From Actinomycetes bacterium (lineage in GTDB: Bacteria; Actinomycetota; Thermoleophilia; Solirubrobacterales; 70-9): DNA of 17,022 bases. Position numbers and translations under genes: made by a program. Of this stretch, positions 6,911-14,187 are shown piece by piece (positions within the stretch are counted from its first letter, which is position 1; each line of letters opens with the position of its first letter). Under the pieces are notes generated by a model. The model searched no databases and was not told the origin of the DNA. It was given only the letters and a program-made list of their open reading frames with translations. Location of the stretch: assembly GCA_023434465.1 (NCBI GenBank), contig JAEYSQ010000266.1, positions 1 to 17,022 on the forward strand. Direction: 5' to 3'.

Positions 6911-9369
6911 CGTCGCTCCAGCCAGACCAGCATTGCCGGCAGGATCAGGGCGACGCCCGCGAGTGCGACTCCGAGGTCAATCACCGCGATCAGACCGAAG
7001 TCCCGCAGCATCGCCACGTCGCTGGTTCCGAGCGCCGCGAAGCCGGCGATCGCCGTGAGACCCGAGGTGGCTACCGCCAGTCCGGTCCTTCCGTAGGTGA
7101 GTCGCAGGGCCTGGGCGAGGCCGGCCCCGGCTTGCCGCTCCTGGAAGTAGCGGCCGGAGATGATCACCCCGAACTCGGTCGCGATTGCGGTGACCAGAAC
7201 CGCCAGCACGGTCGAGAGCGGATTGAGGGAGAGGTCGAGCCCGGCGACGATCAGAGCCGACCAGCCGCCGGCCACGACGATCGGAACCAGCGGCACCAGG
7301 ACCCGCCGCGGCGAGCGATAGACGAGCAGGAGCACCAGACCGATCGCGAGTATGCCTGCGGCGACCAGCAGGTAGCGGGAATCCGCCAGTTCCGTTGCCG
7401 ATGATGCGACCACGACCGGCAATCCCGTCACCTCGGCGCTTACGCCCGGCGGGGGACCCTCCCCGCCCCGGGAATCGCGGACGATCCGTTCCATCCGGTC
7501 GATCACTTCCTGCTGGTCGCCGACCGAGCCGGAACGCAGAGCGAAAGCGACCTTGGACTCGGTCGGGTCGGCCTTCCCGGCGAGTCCCCCGGCGATCATC
7601 GCCTTGCGCTCGTTCAGGGGCAGGGACTTCAGGACCTCCCGAATGCCGGCCGCGGTGACCCCCCGGCCGGAAGCGTCGACGAAGTCCGGGATCGCGGGAC
7701 CGGGACAGAGTTCCGCCCCGACACAACTCGGATCGGTTCCCCCGTATCCGGACTCTTCGAGGATCCGGTTTCTGACCTGGCCGGTCCACCTGACGACGGC
7801 GGGATCGGTCACGTCGGGAGCGCGGACGATCAGATCGATCTCGCCCGACGCCCCGGTCGTCTCTTCCAGGTCGAGCAAATCCTGCGCCACAGCAGCCTTG
7901 GAGGGTAGAAGCTGACCGATCTCGGTTCGGACCTCGGCCTGCGTGCTGACCGCCCAGCCAATCAGGCCGAGCAGGATCGAGAGCAGGAGGACCCGGCCCG
8001 GAGCGATGATCGCGGTGGCGAGCACGGATTTGACCAGCTCCCTGGCCTGGCGGATGACCGGGCCCCGATGGGTTTCGGGGCGACCCTCACCACGCAGCGC
8101 GAGTGCCGCAAACCCGGCCAGGAAGGTGAAGGCGAAGCAGATCAGGACCCCGCCGCCGAGCAGCAGACCGAACTGGGAAACGAGCGGGAGCGAGGAAAAG
8201 GCGAGCACGGCGAACCCGGCCGCCGTGGCTATCGAGGCGGTGGCGATCATCGGCATCCCGAGCCTTGCCGCCTCCCCGGCCGCCGCTGGCACCGGCTGCC
8301 TGCCGGTCTCGTCGAAGCGGGCCTGAAGTTGCACCGCGTAATCGACGGTCAGCCCGATCAGGATTGGGGCCGCACCGAGCGAGGCGAGCGAGAACTCTCC
8401 GCCCGAAGCTCGCAGCACTCCGGCCGCCAGTCCGACCCCGCCAAGGGCGAGCCCGAGGGGCAAGAGGCGCCAGAGCGAACCGAAGGTCAGCAGCAGGGCG
8501 AGGCTCATCAGGATCACGGCGACCGCGGCCAGGATCAGCACCCGGACCTCGAGCTCGTCGCCGAGACCGTCGAAGACGACCGGTGATCCGGAGACCACCA
8601 GCTCGGATCCCTCAAGCTCCACCGAGGGGTCGGCAGCGGCTCGCTTGATCAGGCTGATCGCTTCGGAACGCTCGCTTTCGGTCAGGTCGCTGCGCAGACG
8701 CATCACGATCTGCGCCGAGTCGCCCGAGGGAAACAGATAATTGAGCTTCGGTTTCGGCCCGGTCCGGACACCGCCCTCCCCGAACACCACCCGGCGCACG
8801 AAGGTCGGATCCTCGAGGCTCGGTGGACTGGTGAGGTTGAGGCCGTAGCGGGAGATGATCTGGGCCGCCAGGGTCAGCAAGCGAGCACGCTGGGCCTGGC
8901 CCTCGGGCGTGTTGGGCAATGACGAGAGCCGCTTCAGCTGCTGCTGGTAAACCTCGGTGATGCCCGCGACCGCCCGGCCGAGGAAGGTGGCGGGCCCGGC
9001 CACGACGGTGGCCGGCTGAAGATCGGCGATCTGCCGGCAGATCTGAAAGAGCCGGCCCCTCCCCTGCCGGATCTCGCCGCCGAGGCAAGTTTCCAGGGTG
9101 GCGAGCCGGTTCAGGTTTTCTGTGTTCAGGGTCTCGACCAGCGGCCCCTTGGCCATGATCACTACCGGGTCGGTGCCGAACGCCTGATCGGCCCTCTCGG
9201 TCCGTTCGTAGGCCGGGGAGTCCCGGTCAAAGAGCGTGTCGGTGAGGCTCTGGGTACCCATGCCGCCGGCCGCCCAGATCGAAGCCGCTCCGAGCAGGAC
9301 GGCAACGACGAGTACCGGCCAGGGCCGGCGCGCTACGGCTTCGGCGAGCGCGCCGAAGACTCGGGACAT
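6907..9369 (-). CDS. MMPL/RND-family transporter (HAE3/HpnN-like)
   Basis: This is an 820-residue inner-membrane protein with the duplicated RND layout. It has TM1 (about 17-36), a large extracytoplasmic loop, a TM bundle with the GLTVDYAVQLQARFDE motif, then a second TM1-like segment (around VLLLSILLGLIGWAV), a second large loop, and a second bundle with ATEFGVIISGRYFQERQ and a C-terminal GVALILPAMLVWLE. The family exports or moves lipids and other hydrophobic molecules using the proton gradient. The Asp in VDY is the expected proton-relay type residue; the second half has TEF instead. The ATG at 9369 overlaps the TGA of the ATPase gene (TGATG). An in-frame TTG one codon earlier is less likely. 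It is co-transcribed with the YrbE permeases and ATPase, so lipid transport is the best guess for its role. Confidence 0.88.
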   Translation of the reverse strand: MSRVFGALAEAVARRPWPVLVVAVLLGAASIWAAGGMGTQSLTDTLFDRDSPAYERTERADQAFGTDPVVIMAKGPLVETLNTENLNRLATLETCLGGEIRQGRGRLFQICRQIADLQPATVVAGPATFLGRAVAGITEVYQQQLKRLSSLPNTPEGQAQRARLLTLAAQIISRYGLNLTSPPSLEDPTFVRRVVFGEGGVRTGPKPKLNYLFPSGDSAQIVMRLRSDLTESERSEAISLIKRAAADPSVELEGSELVVSGSPVVFDGLGDELEVRVLILAAVAVILMSLALLLTFGSLWRLLPLGLALGGVGLAAGVLRASGGEFSLASLGAAPILIGLTVDYAVQLQARFDETGRQPVPAAAGEAARLGMPMIATASIATAAGFAVLAFSSLPLVSQFGLLLGGGVLICFAFTFLAGFAALALRGEGRPETHRGPVIRQARELVKSVLATAIIAPGRVLLLSILLGLIGWAVSTQAEVRTEIGQLLPSKAAVAQDLLDLEETTGASGEIDLIVRAPDVTDPAVVRWTGQVRNRILEESGYGGTDPSCVGAELCPGPAIPDFVDASGRGVTAAGIREVLKSLPLNERKAMIAGGLAGKADPTESKVAFALRSGSVGDQQEVIDRMERIVRDSRGGEGPPPGVSAEVTGLPVVVASSATELADSRYLLVAAGILAIGLVLLLVYRSPRRVLVPLVPIVVAGGWSALIVAGLDLSLNPLSTVLAVLVTAIATEFGVIISGRYFQERQAGAGLAQALRLTYGRTGLAVATSGLTAIAGFAALGTSDVAMLRDFGLIAVIDLGVALAGVALILPAMLVWLERR

Positions 9370-10478
9370 CAATCCATCGCGAGCGGGCCGACCACGTCAG
9401 CCTGCAGGAACTGGTGGACGAACTCGTTGTCCGAATCGAACAGTTCGTCCTTGGGTCCACTTTCGACGATCCGGCCCTTCCAGAGCACGGCGATGAAGTC
9501 GGCGATCCGGCGGGCGGTACCGAGGTCGTGGCTGATCACCATGTAGCAGCCGCCGCTTTCGGCGTGGACTTCCTTGATCAGCTCGCAAAGCAGCGCGGTC
9601 CGGACCGGGTCGAGACCCGAATCGGGCTCGTCGAACATGACGATTTCCGGATCGAGCACCAGGGCACGGGCGAATCCGGCCCGTTTGCGCATGCCGCCGG
9701 AAAGTTCGTTCGGCATCTTGAAGTGCGCTTCGCCGAGACCAACCTCGCGGAGGCGCCGGGTGACGATCGTCTCGATCTCGTCCTCGCCCTTGTCGGTGTG
9801 CTGACGCAGCGGGAAGGCGACGTTGTCGAAGATGTTCATCGAACCGAAGAGGGCGCCATCCTGGAACAGGAGACCGAACTTCTTTCGCATTTCGAAGAGG
9901 TCGTCGTCAGAGAGATCGGGAACCGAGTCCCCCTTGACGATCACATCACCGTGATCGGGGTAGAGCAAGCCGACGATGTGCTTGATCAACACGCTCTTGC
10001 CGGTTCCCGAGGGGCCGAGCACCATCGAGATCTGATCGTCGGGCAAACCGAGGTTGAGACCGTTGAGGATGCGGGTCCGGCCGAACTGCTTGACCAGGTC
10101 GACGATCTCGATCGCATTGTTGGTGGTCTGCTGCTTGGGCCCGGTATGCCACTTGTAGGGGTCGTGATCACCGGGACCGACTCCGGGAATTATGAAGTCA
10201 CGGCCGAGCACGGCACCGTCGCTCGCCACGAACCCCTTGTCTTCGGTCGGTTCGTTGGTGACGGCTGCGTCTGCCGGACGAGCGGCTTCGTCCTCTTCGA
10301 GCCGGGCTTCGCCCTCACCGATCGAATCATCCGCGGCGGCCGCCTCGTCGGCGGTCTCCATCTCGGCGGCAACGTCACCCTGACCGGTATTGGTGACCGC
10401 AGCTTCGACCTCGGGGGAGTTGATCGGAGTTTCTTCCGAGCCCGAATCTGCTTCCGGTGTTTCTTCTCTTTCGCTCAA
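9369..10478 (-). CDS. Mce/Mla-type ABC transporter ATPase (MceG/MlaF-like) with acidic N-terminal tail
   Basis: This is a 369-residue protein. Residues 1-80 are a low-complexity tail rich in Glu, Asp and Ala. The ATPase domain starts near 121 with Walker A GPSGTGKS (155-162), Q-loop FQDGALF (Q206), signature LSGGM (259-263), Walker B IVMFDEP (279-285) and switch His in ISHD (H317). The sequence around LFQDGALFGSMNIFDNVAFPLR is typical of MlaF/Mkl (MceG), which power lipid movement through YrbE/MlaE permeases. I chose TTG at 10478 because GGAGG (10487-10491) sits eight bases upstream; the longer frame to 10556 would overlap the permease gene by 74 bases without such a site. The acidic tail is absent from the usual roughly 260-350-residue relatives as I know them. 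It is translationally coupled to the MMPL gene. Confidence 0.9.
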   Translation of the reverse strand: MSEREETPEADSGSEETPINSPEVEAAVTNTGQGDVAAEMETADEAAAADDSIGEGEARLEEDEAARPADAAVTNEPTEDKGFVASDGAVLGRDFIIPGVGPGDHDPYKWHTGPKQQTTNNAIEIVDLVKQFGRTRILNGLNLGLPDDQISMVLGPSGTGKSVLIKHIVGLLYPDHGDVIVKGDSVPDLSDDDLFEMRKKFGLLFQDGALFGSMNIFDNVAFPLRQHTDKGEDEIETIVTRRLREVGLGEAHFKMPNELSGGMRKRAGFARALVLDPEIVMFDEPDSGLDPVRTALLCELIKEVHAESGGCYMVISHDLGTARRIADFIAVLWKGRIVESGPKDELFDSDNEFVHQFLQADVVGPLAMD

Positions 10479-10482
10479 ACTC

Positions 10483-11283
10483 TCAGCCTCCAATCGGTGC
10501 TCTCGGGTTCGCACCCCAGAAGACCAGCGTTCCCAACATACCGATGATGTGCACAAGCACGATGTTCAAAACCATTGACTTTGCGGTGGCTGTTCCCACT
10601 CCGACCGGTCCGCCCGAGGCGGTATAGCCGTAGTAACAGCCGACCAGGACGATGGCAGTAGACATCGTCATGGCCTTTATCAAGCTGAATAAGACGTCAG
10701 GCGGGTTCTGGAACATCCAGAAGATCTGCTGATAGCCGCCGGAGGAAACGTCACCGATCTGCTCGACCACCGCGATGTAGGAAGCGAGGAAGCCGACGCC
10801 GATCGCCGCCGTGTACATGAACGGCAGCGTGATCCAGGCGCCGAGCAGACGGGTCGCGGCGAGGAAGGTGACCGGCGGCACACCCATTACCTCAAGCGCG
10901 TCGATCTCGTCCGAGATCCGCATCGCGCCGAGCTCGGCCACGATCCCGGTGCCGACCTTGGCCGACATCATGTAGCCGAACGCGTAGGGAATGACCTCGC
11001 GGAGGTCACACCAGGCCGCAAATACACCGGCGTAGGCGGGAGCGCCAACTGAACGGTTGAAGTAGGCACCTTCGATCCCGCACTGAAGGCCGAGCACGAA
11101 GACCAGGCCCCAGATGACGGTGGTCGAACCCAGGACCAGGATGCCGGCCTGGTTCAGAACCTCGCCGAAGTACTTGAACACGCGGCCGGAGAAGACGAGA
11201 CCGATGACCACACCGCAGAACCGGCCGATCTCGCCGAGCGATTCGAGCCATTCCCGGGGAACCTGTAGCCAGCCGGTAGCCAT
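10483..11283 (-). CDS. YrbE/MlaE-family permease, second of pair
   Basis: This 266-residue integral membrane protein belongs to the MlaE/YrbE family. The family signature lies mid-protein: AELGAMRISDEIDALEVMGVPP (about 116-137). Hydrophobic segments flank it at about 47-68, 147-175, 200-220 and 238-257, with a conserved YYGYTASGGPVGVG stretch (217-230). Two such proteins form the membrane part of Mce-type lipid ABC transporters together with the MceG ATPase. The ATG at 11283 shares its A with the TAA stop of the upstream permease gene (TAATG), so translation is coupled. A longer reading frame to 11475 simply runs back into the first permease gene. The stop at 10483 overlaps the region of the ATPase ribosome site. 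Confidence 0.9.
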   Translation of the reverse strand: MATGWLQVPREWLESLGEIGRFCGVVIGLVFSGRVFKYFGEVLNQAGILVLGSTTVIWGLVFVLGLQCGIEGAYFNRSVGAPAYAGVFAAWCDLREVIPYAFGYMMSAKVGTGIVAELGAMRISDEIDALEVMGVPPVTFLAATRLLGAWITLPFMYTAAIGVGFLASYIAVVEQIGDVSSGGYQQIFWMFQNPPDVLFSLIKAMTMSTAIVLVGCYYGYTASGGPVGVGTATAKSMVLNIVLVHIIGMLGTLVFWGANPRAPIGG

Positions 11284-12089
11284 TACTTGATGGTTTGGAT
11301 GTCGGGGTTGGTCGCGAGCAGGGTCTGGGTGAACAGATAGTTGAAGACGAAGACACCGAGCAGGGCGGTGACGACCGCTTCGTTGACGGCCCGGCCGACG
11401 CCGGCCGCACCACCGGTCGCAGTCATCCCCTTGTAACAGCAGACGATCGCGATGATCGCGCCGAACAAGGTGCACTTGATGATCGAAGCCGCGAGCTCGG
11501 TGGTCGACGCGTTCGAGAAGAGTGAGGCAAAGAAGCCACCGAGCGGCTGCGAGTAGAGCAGTTCCGCCCCGATGCCACCGGCGATGCCGAACAGCAGGGC
11601 GTAGATGTCGAGCATGCCGGTGATCAGCATCAGTGCCAGAAAGCGCGGTACCACGAGATTCTTGATCGGATCGACGCCGAGGACCTGGAGCGCGTCGAGT
11701 TCCTCGCGGATCTTTCTGGCCCCGAGGTCGGCGGTGATCGCGGTTCCGGCCACGCCGGCGACGACGACCGCGGTCACGAACGGGGCGAACTCACGAATTG
11801 AGGCGAGAACGAAGAAACCACCGAGGCGGTCGAGGGCACCGAAGAGCGAAAGAAAGTTGGCGGCCTGGAGGCCGGGGGCACCGAAGCCGAAGGCCACGGT
11901 CGAGATCAGCATCGGAAACCAGCAGAGCTGCAGGGCGAACAGGAACTGGCCGATGAACTCGTTTCCGTAGGGATACGGAGGCTTGACCGCGGACAGAATG
12001 GTCCGTCCGGTCAGGATCATCATTTCACCGGTTTCGGTGAAGAATTCCTTCGCGGGCTCGATCGCCTTGTTTGCGGTGTTCTTGACCAT
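11283..12089 (-). CDS. YrbE/MlaE-family permease, first of pair
   Basis: This 268-residue membrane protein carries the MlaE family signature ADLGARKIREELDALQVLGVDP (about 120-141), followed by VVPRFLALML. Hydrophobic segments lie at roughly 47-70, 101-120, 147-176, 204-220 and 238-257, with CCYKGMTATGGAAGVG (217-232) before the last. It should pair with the next gene product as a heterodimeric permease for lipid transport across the inner membrane. I chose ATG at 12089 (MVKNTANK), with a GGGAG just upstream. The frame stays open to 12377, but that extension is Pro/Arg-rich, non-membrane, and overlaps the divergent lipoprotein gene. It is the first gene of the leftward operon. Confidence 0.9.
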   Translation of the reverse strand: MVKNTANKAIEPAKEFFTETGEMMILTGRTILSAVKPPYPYGNEFIGQFLFALQLCWFPMLISTVAFGFGAPGLQAANFLSLFGALDRLGGFFVLASIREFAPFVTAVVVAGVAGTAITADLGARKIREELDALQVLGVDPIKNLVVPRFLALMLITGMLDIYALLFGIAGGIGAELLYSQPLGGFFASLFSNASTTELAASIIKCTLFGAIIAIVCCYKGMTATGGAAGVGRAVNEAVVTALLGVFVFNYLFTQTLLATNPDIQTIK

Positions 12090-12225
12090 CTCTCCCGGGC
12101 GCCGACCCCGTGCAATACGCGCGGCCCGCCGTGGCGCGCAGTCTATGCGATACCCCGGCGTGTGTGACCGTCGCCACACGCGTGGTATGTTGCGCCCGAC
12201 CTTGAGGGGAGCCAGCCTTAGAACA
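12090..12225. promoter_or_regulatory. divergent promoter region between transport operon and lipoprotein operon
   Basis: These 136 bases hold an inverted repeat GCGTGTG (12158-12164) / CACACGC (12175-12181) and an overlapping 8-bp palindrome CACGCGTG (12177-12184). A possible rightward promoter has GTGACC (12164-12169), a 16-base spacer and TATGTT (12186-12191). The repeat would cover this promoter, as an operator would. All of this is by eye; no leftward promoter could be picked out. Confidence 0.4.
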
Positions 12226-12921
12226 ATGCCGAGATCCATTCTCACCCTCGGATTGCTTCTGGCCGCACTTTCCATCGCCCTGTTCGCTGCCGGCTGCGGC
12301 GGTGACGACGACGGCGGACAGTTCGCCAACGAAGCGTCCGGAGACTTCCCCGTCGAGGTCGTCGACGCGACCTTCAAACCGGTCCAGACCGTCGCTGAAA
12401 CCTACGACCTGACGATTGCCGTGAGAAACTCCGGTGACGAGACGATTCCGGCGATCAGCACGGTGATCAACCTGCCCGGCATGGGCTCGACTCTTGCCTT
12501 CGCCTACGGCGACATGCAGAAGGGCCTGGCCATGAACCAGCGGCCGGTCTGGGTGGTCGAGGAAGGCTGGCCGAAACTGGCCGACACCACCGGCCGCGGC
12601 GGTGCCACGACCTCCGACAAACGGACTTTCGAGTTTGGTGAACTGGAGGCGGGAGACACCGCCAACATGGTCTGGCGGTTGGTCGCGGTGCGGCCCGGAA
12701 AGTACCGGCTGGCGTTCCAGATTGCCGCCGGTCTCGGGCCCGACACGCGGGCAGTCGACGAGAACGGCAACGTGCCCCGGGGAATCCTTCCGGTTCGGAT
12801 CAACAACATCGCCCGGCTGACCGAGGTCAACGAGAAGGGCCAGGTCGTCCCGCTCAGTCCGGTCGAGCAGGCAAAAGTCGAAGCTCAGCAGAACTCGGCC
12901 GAGCCCGGCATCACCCCCTGA
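12226..12921 (+). CDS. lipoprotein of unknown function
   Basis: This 231-residue lipoprotein has a short basic start (MPRS), a hydrophobic core and a lipobox ending AAGC (C24), then a Gly/Asp linker. The mature part looks like an immunoglobulin-like beta domain. It contains YDLTIAVRNSGDETIP (about 62-77), as in domains describing how a 'non-covalent' beta sandwich begins, and later GELEAGDTANMVWRLVAVRPGKYRLAF (about 138-164). I do not recognise a named family. It could be a binding or adaptor protein on the outer face of the membrane. I chose ATG at 12226 because it gives the classical short n-region; an in-frame ATG at 12187 would add 13 residues but overlaps the predicted promoter. It is divergent from the lipid-transport operon and 51 bases ahead of the sugar dehydrogenase gene. 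Confidence 0.75.
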   Translation: MPRSILTLGLLLAALSIALFAAGCGGDDDGGQFANEASGDFPVEVVDATFKPVQTVAETYDLTIAVRNSGDETIPAISTVINLPGMGSTLAFAYGDMQKGLAMNQRPVWVVEEGWPKLADTTGRGGATTSDKRTFEFGELEAGDTANMVWRLVAVRPGKYRLAFQIAAGLGPDTRAVDENGNVPRGILPVRINNIARLTEVNEKGQVVPLSPVEQAKVEAQQNSAEPGITP

Positions 12922-12972
12922 GCTGAACCGGGGCGTCGCAACTTGACTGGCCCCGACGGTTTTCGGGTACCG

Positions 12973-14187
12973 ATGACCACCATGGGTCGACTTCTCGCAG
13001 CTCTCTTCAGCGTCCTGGCAACCTTCACGCTCGCTTCGTCATCGCTCGCCTGTGCCGACGAACGTATCTCCGGAGAAAGCGAAACTTCCATCGCCGCCGG
13101 GGAGGGCGTCACGGCCTCCGATGGCGCGCGCGCCAGCGCCAGGCTGCGGAGCGTTCGTATCGCCCGTTTCGACTCACCGGTCGAGGTCAAGGCTGCTCCC
13201 GGTTACCCGCGACTGATGTTCGTGGTCGAACAGCCCGGCCGGATCATGGTCCTGCGGCGCGGCCGCAAGCTGGCCCGCCCGTTTCTGGACATCCGCGGCC
13301 GCGTTCAGCACGGCGGCGAAGAGGGGCTCCTGTCGGTCGCCTTCCCTCCGAATTACCGCAAGAGCAAGCGCTTCTACGTCTACTACAACGACAACGCCGG
13401 AAATATCCGGGTGGTCGAGTTCCGGCGACGCAACGCCGTGCGAGCCCGGCCGAACACGGCCCGGCTGGTGATGCGGATCGGCCATCCGGTCAACAGCAAC
13501 CACAACGGTGGCCAGCTCCACTTCCTCGGCTCGAACCTCTATTTCGGAACCGGCGACGGCGGCGGAGGCGGCGATCCGGCGGGCAACGCCCAGAACCGCG
13601 GATCGCTGCTCGGCAAGTTGATCCGGATCGACCCGCGCCGAAGCGGGCGTCGCGCCTACACGGTCCCCCGCTCGAACCCCTTCGTCGGCCGGGCCGGTCG
13701 GAACGAGATCTTCTCGCTCGGGCTGCGCAACCCGTTCCGCTGGTCGTTTGACCGGACCAGTTCGAAGCGCAAGGTACGAATCGCGATCGGCGACGTCGGC
13801 CAGGATGCCTTCGAAGAGATCAACTACGTAAATCTCAGCCGGGCCCGGGGCGGCAATTTCGGCTGGAACCGCTGGGAAGGATCGAGGCCCTACGAAGGCG
13901 GCGGCGCGGGCACGATCAAACCCTCGATCGCCCTCCCCCACCCCCCGAACTGTTCGGTGATCGGCGGGATCGTGGTGCGCGACCGTAGACTTCCTGCCTT
14001 GCGCGGCCGTTACATCTTCACCGACTTCTGCAACAGCAGGATCCTCAGCTTCAAGCCTCACCTGGGCCGGGCCAGTGGGCGACCGACCGGATTGAGGATC
14101 GACGGTGTCACCTCCTTCGGTGAGAGCCTCAACGGGAGTCTGTTCGTAACCGCACTCGACGGCGGCCTCTACCGGATCCGGCAATGA
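12973..14187 (+). CDS. secreted PQQ-type sugar dehydrogenase (glucose/sorbosone dehydrogenase family), copy 1
   Basis: This is a 404-residue secreted protein. A Sec signal (about 1-28, probable cleavage after ACA) is followed by a Ser/Ala/Glu-rich linker and a six-bladed beta-propeller of the soluble PQQ glucose dehydrogenase/aldose sugar dehydrogenase family. Key motifs are the catalytic His in SNHNGGQLHF (H177), the metal/PQQ loop FGTGDGGGGGDP (191-202), LGLRNPFRWSFD (249-260), GDVGQDAFEEIN (273-284) and GGNFGWN (293-299). The family oxidises aldoses in the cell envelope with PQQ and Ca2+. The actual sugar is not predictable, and no PQQ synthesis genes are in the window. The start is uncertain: ATG 12973 or 12982, or TTG 12943. 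The last four bases (ATGA) overlap the next gene, a paralog. Confidence 0.85.
   Translation: MTTMGRLLAALFSVLATFTLASSSLACADERISGESETSIAAGEGVTASDGARASARLRSVRIARFDSPVEVKAAPGYPRLMFVVEQPGRIMVLRRGRKLARPFLDIRGRVQHGGEEGLLSVAFPPNYRKSKRFYVYYNDNAGNIRVVEFRRRNAVRARPNTARLVMRIGHPVNSNHNGGQLHFLGSNLYFGTGDGGGGGDPAGNAQNRGSLLGKLIRIDPRRSGRRAYTVPRSNPFVGRAGRNEIFSLGLRNPFRWSFDRTSSKRKVRIAIGDVGQDAFEEINYVNLSRARGGNFGWNRWEGSRPYEGGGAGTIKPSIALPHPPNCSVIGGIVVRDRRLPALRGRYIFTDFCNSRILSFKPHLGRASGRPTGLRIDGVTSFGESLNGSLFVTALDGGLYRIRQ

Noticed and set aside
9414..10547. 377-residue open frame on the plus strand
   Set aside because: It is antisense to the ATPase gene, whose Walker and signature motifs are unambiguous.
10479..10556. 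longer start for the ATPase gene
   Set aside because: It would overlap the permease coding region and has no better ribosome site; TTG 10478 has GGAGG at good spacing.
12090..12377. N-terminal extension of the first YrbE permease
   Set aside because: The extension is Pro/Arg/Ser-rich, overlaps the lipoprotein coding region and its promoter area, and is absent from the family; ATG 12089 gives the normal length.
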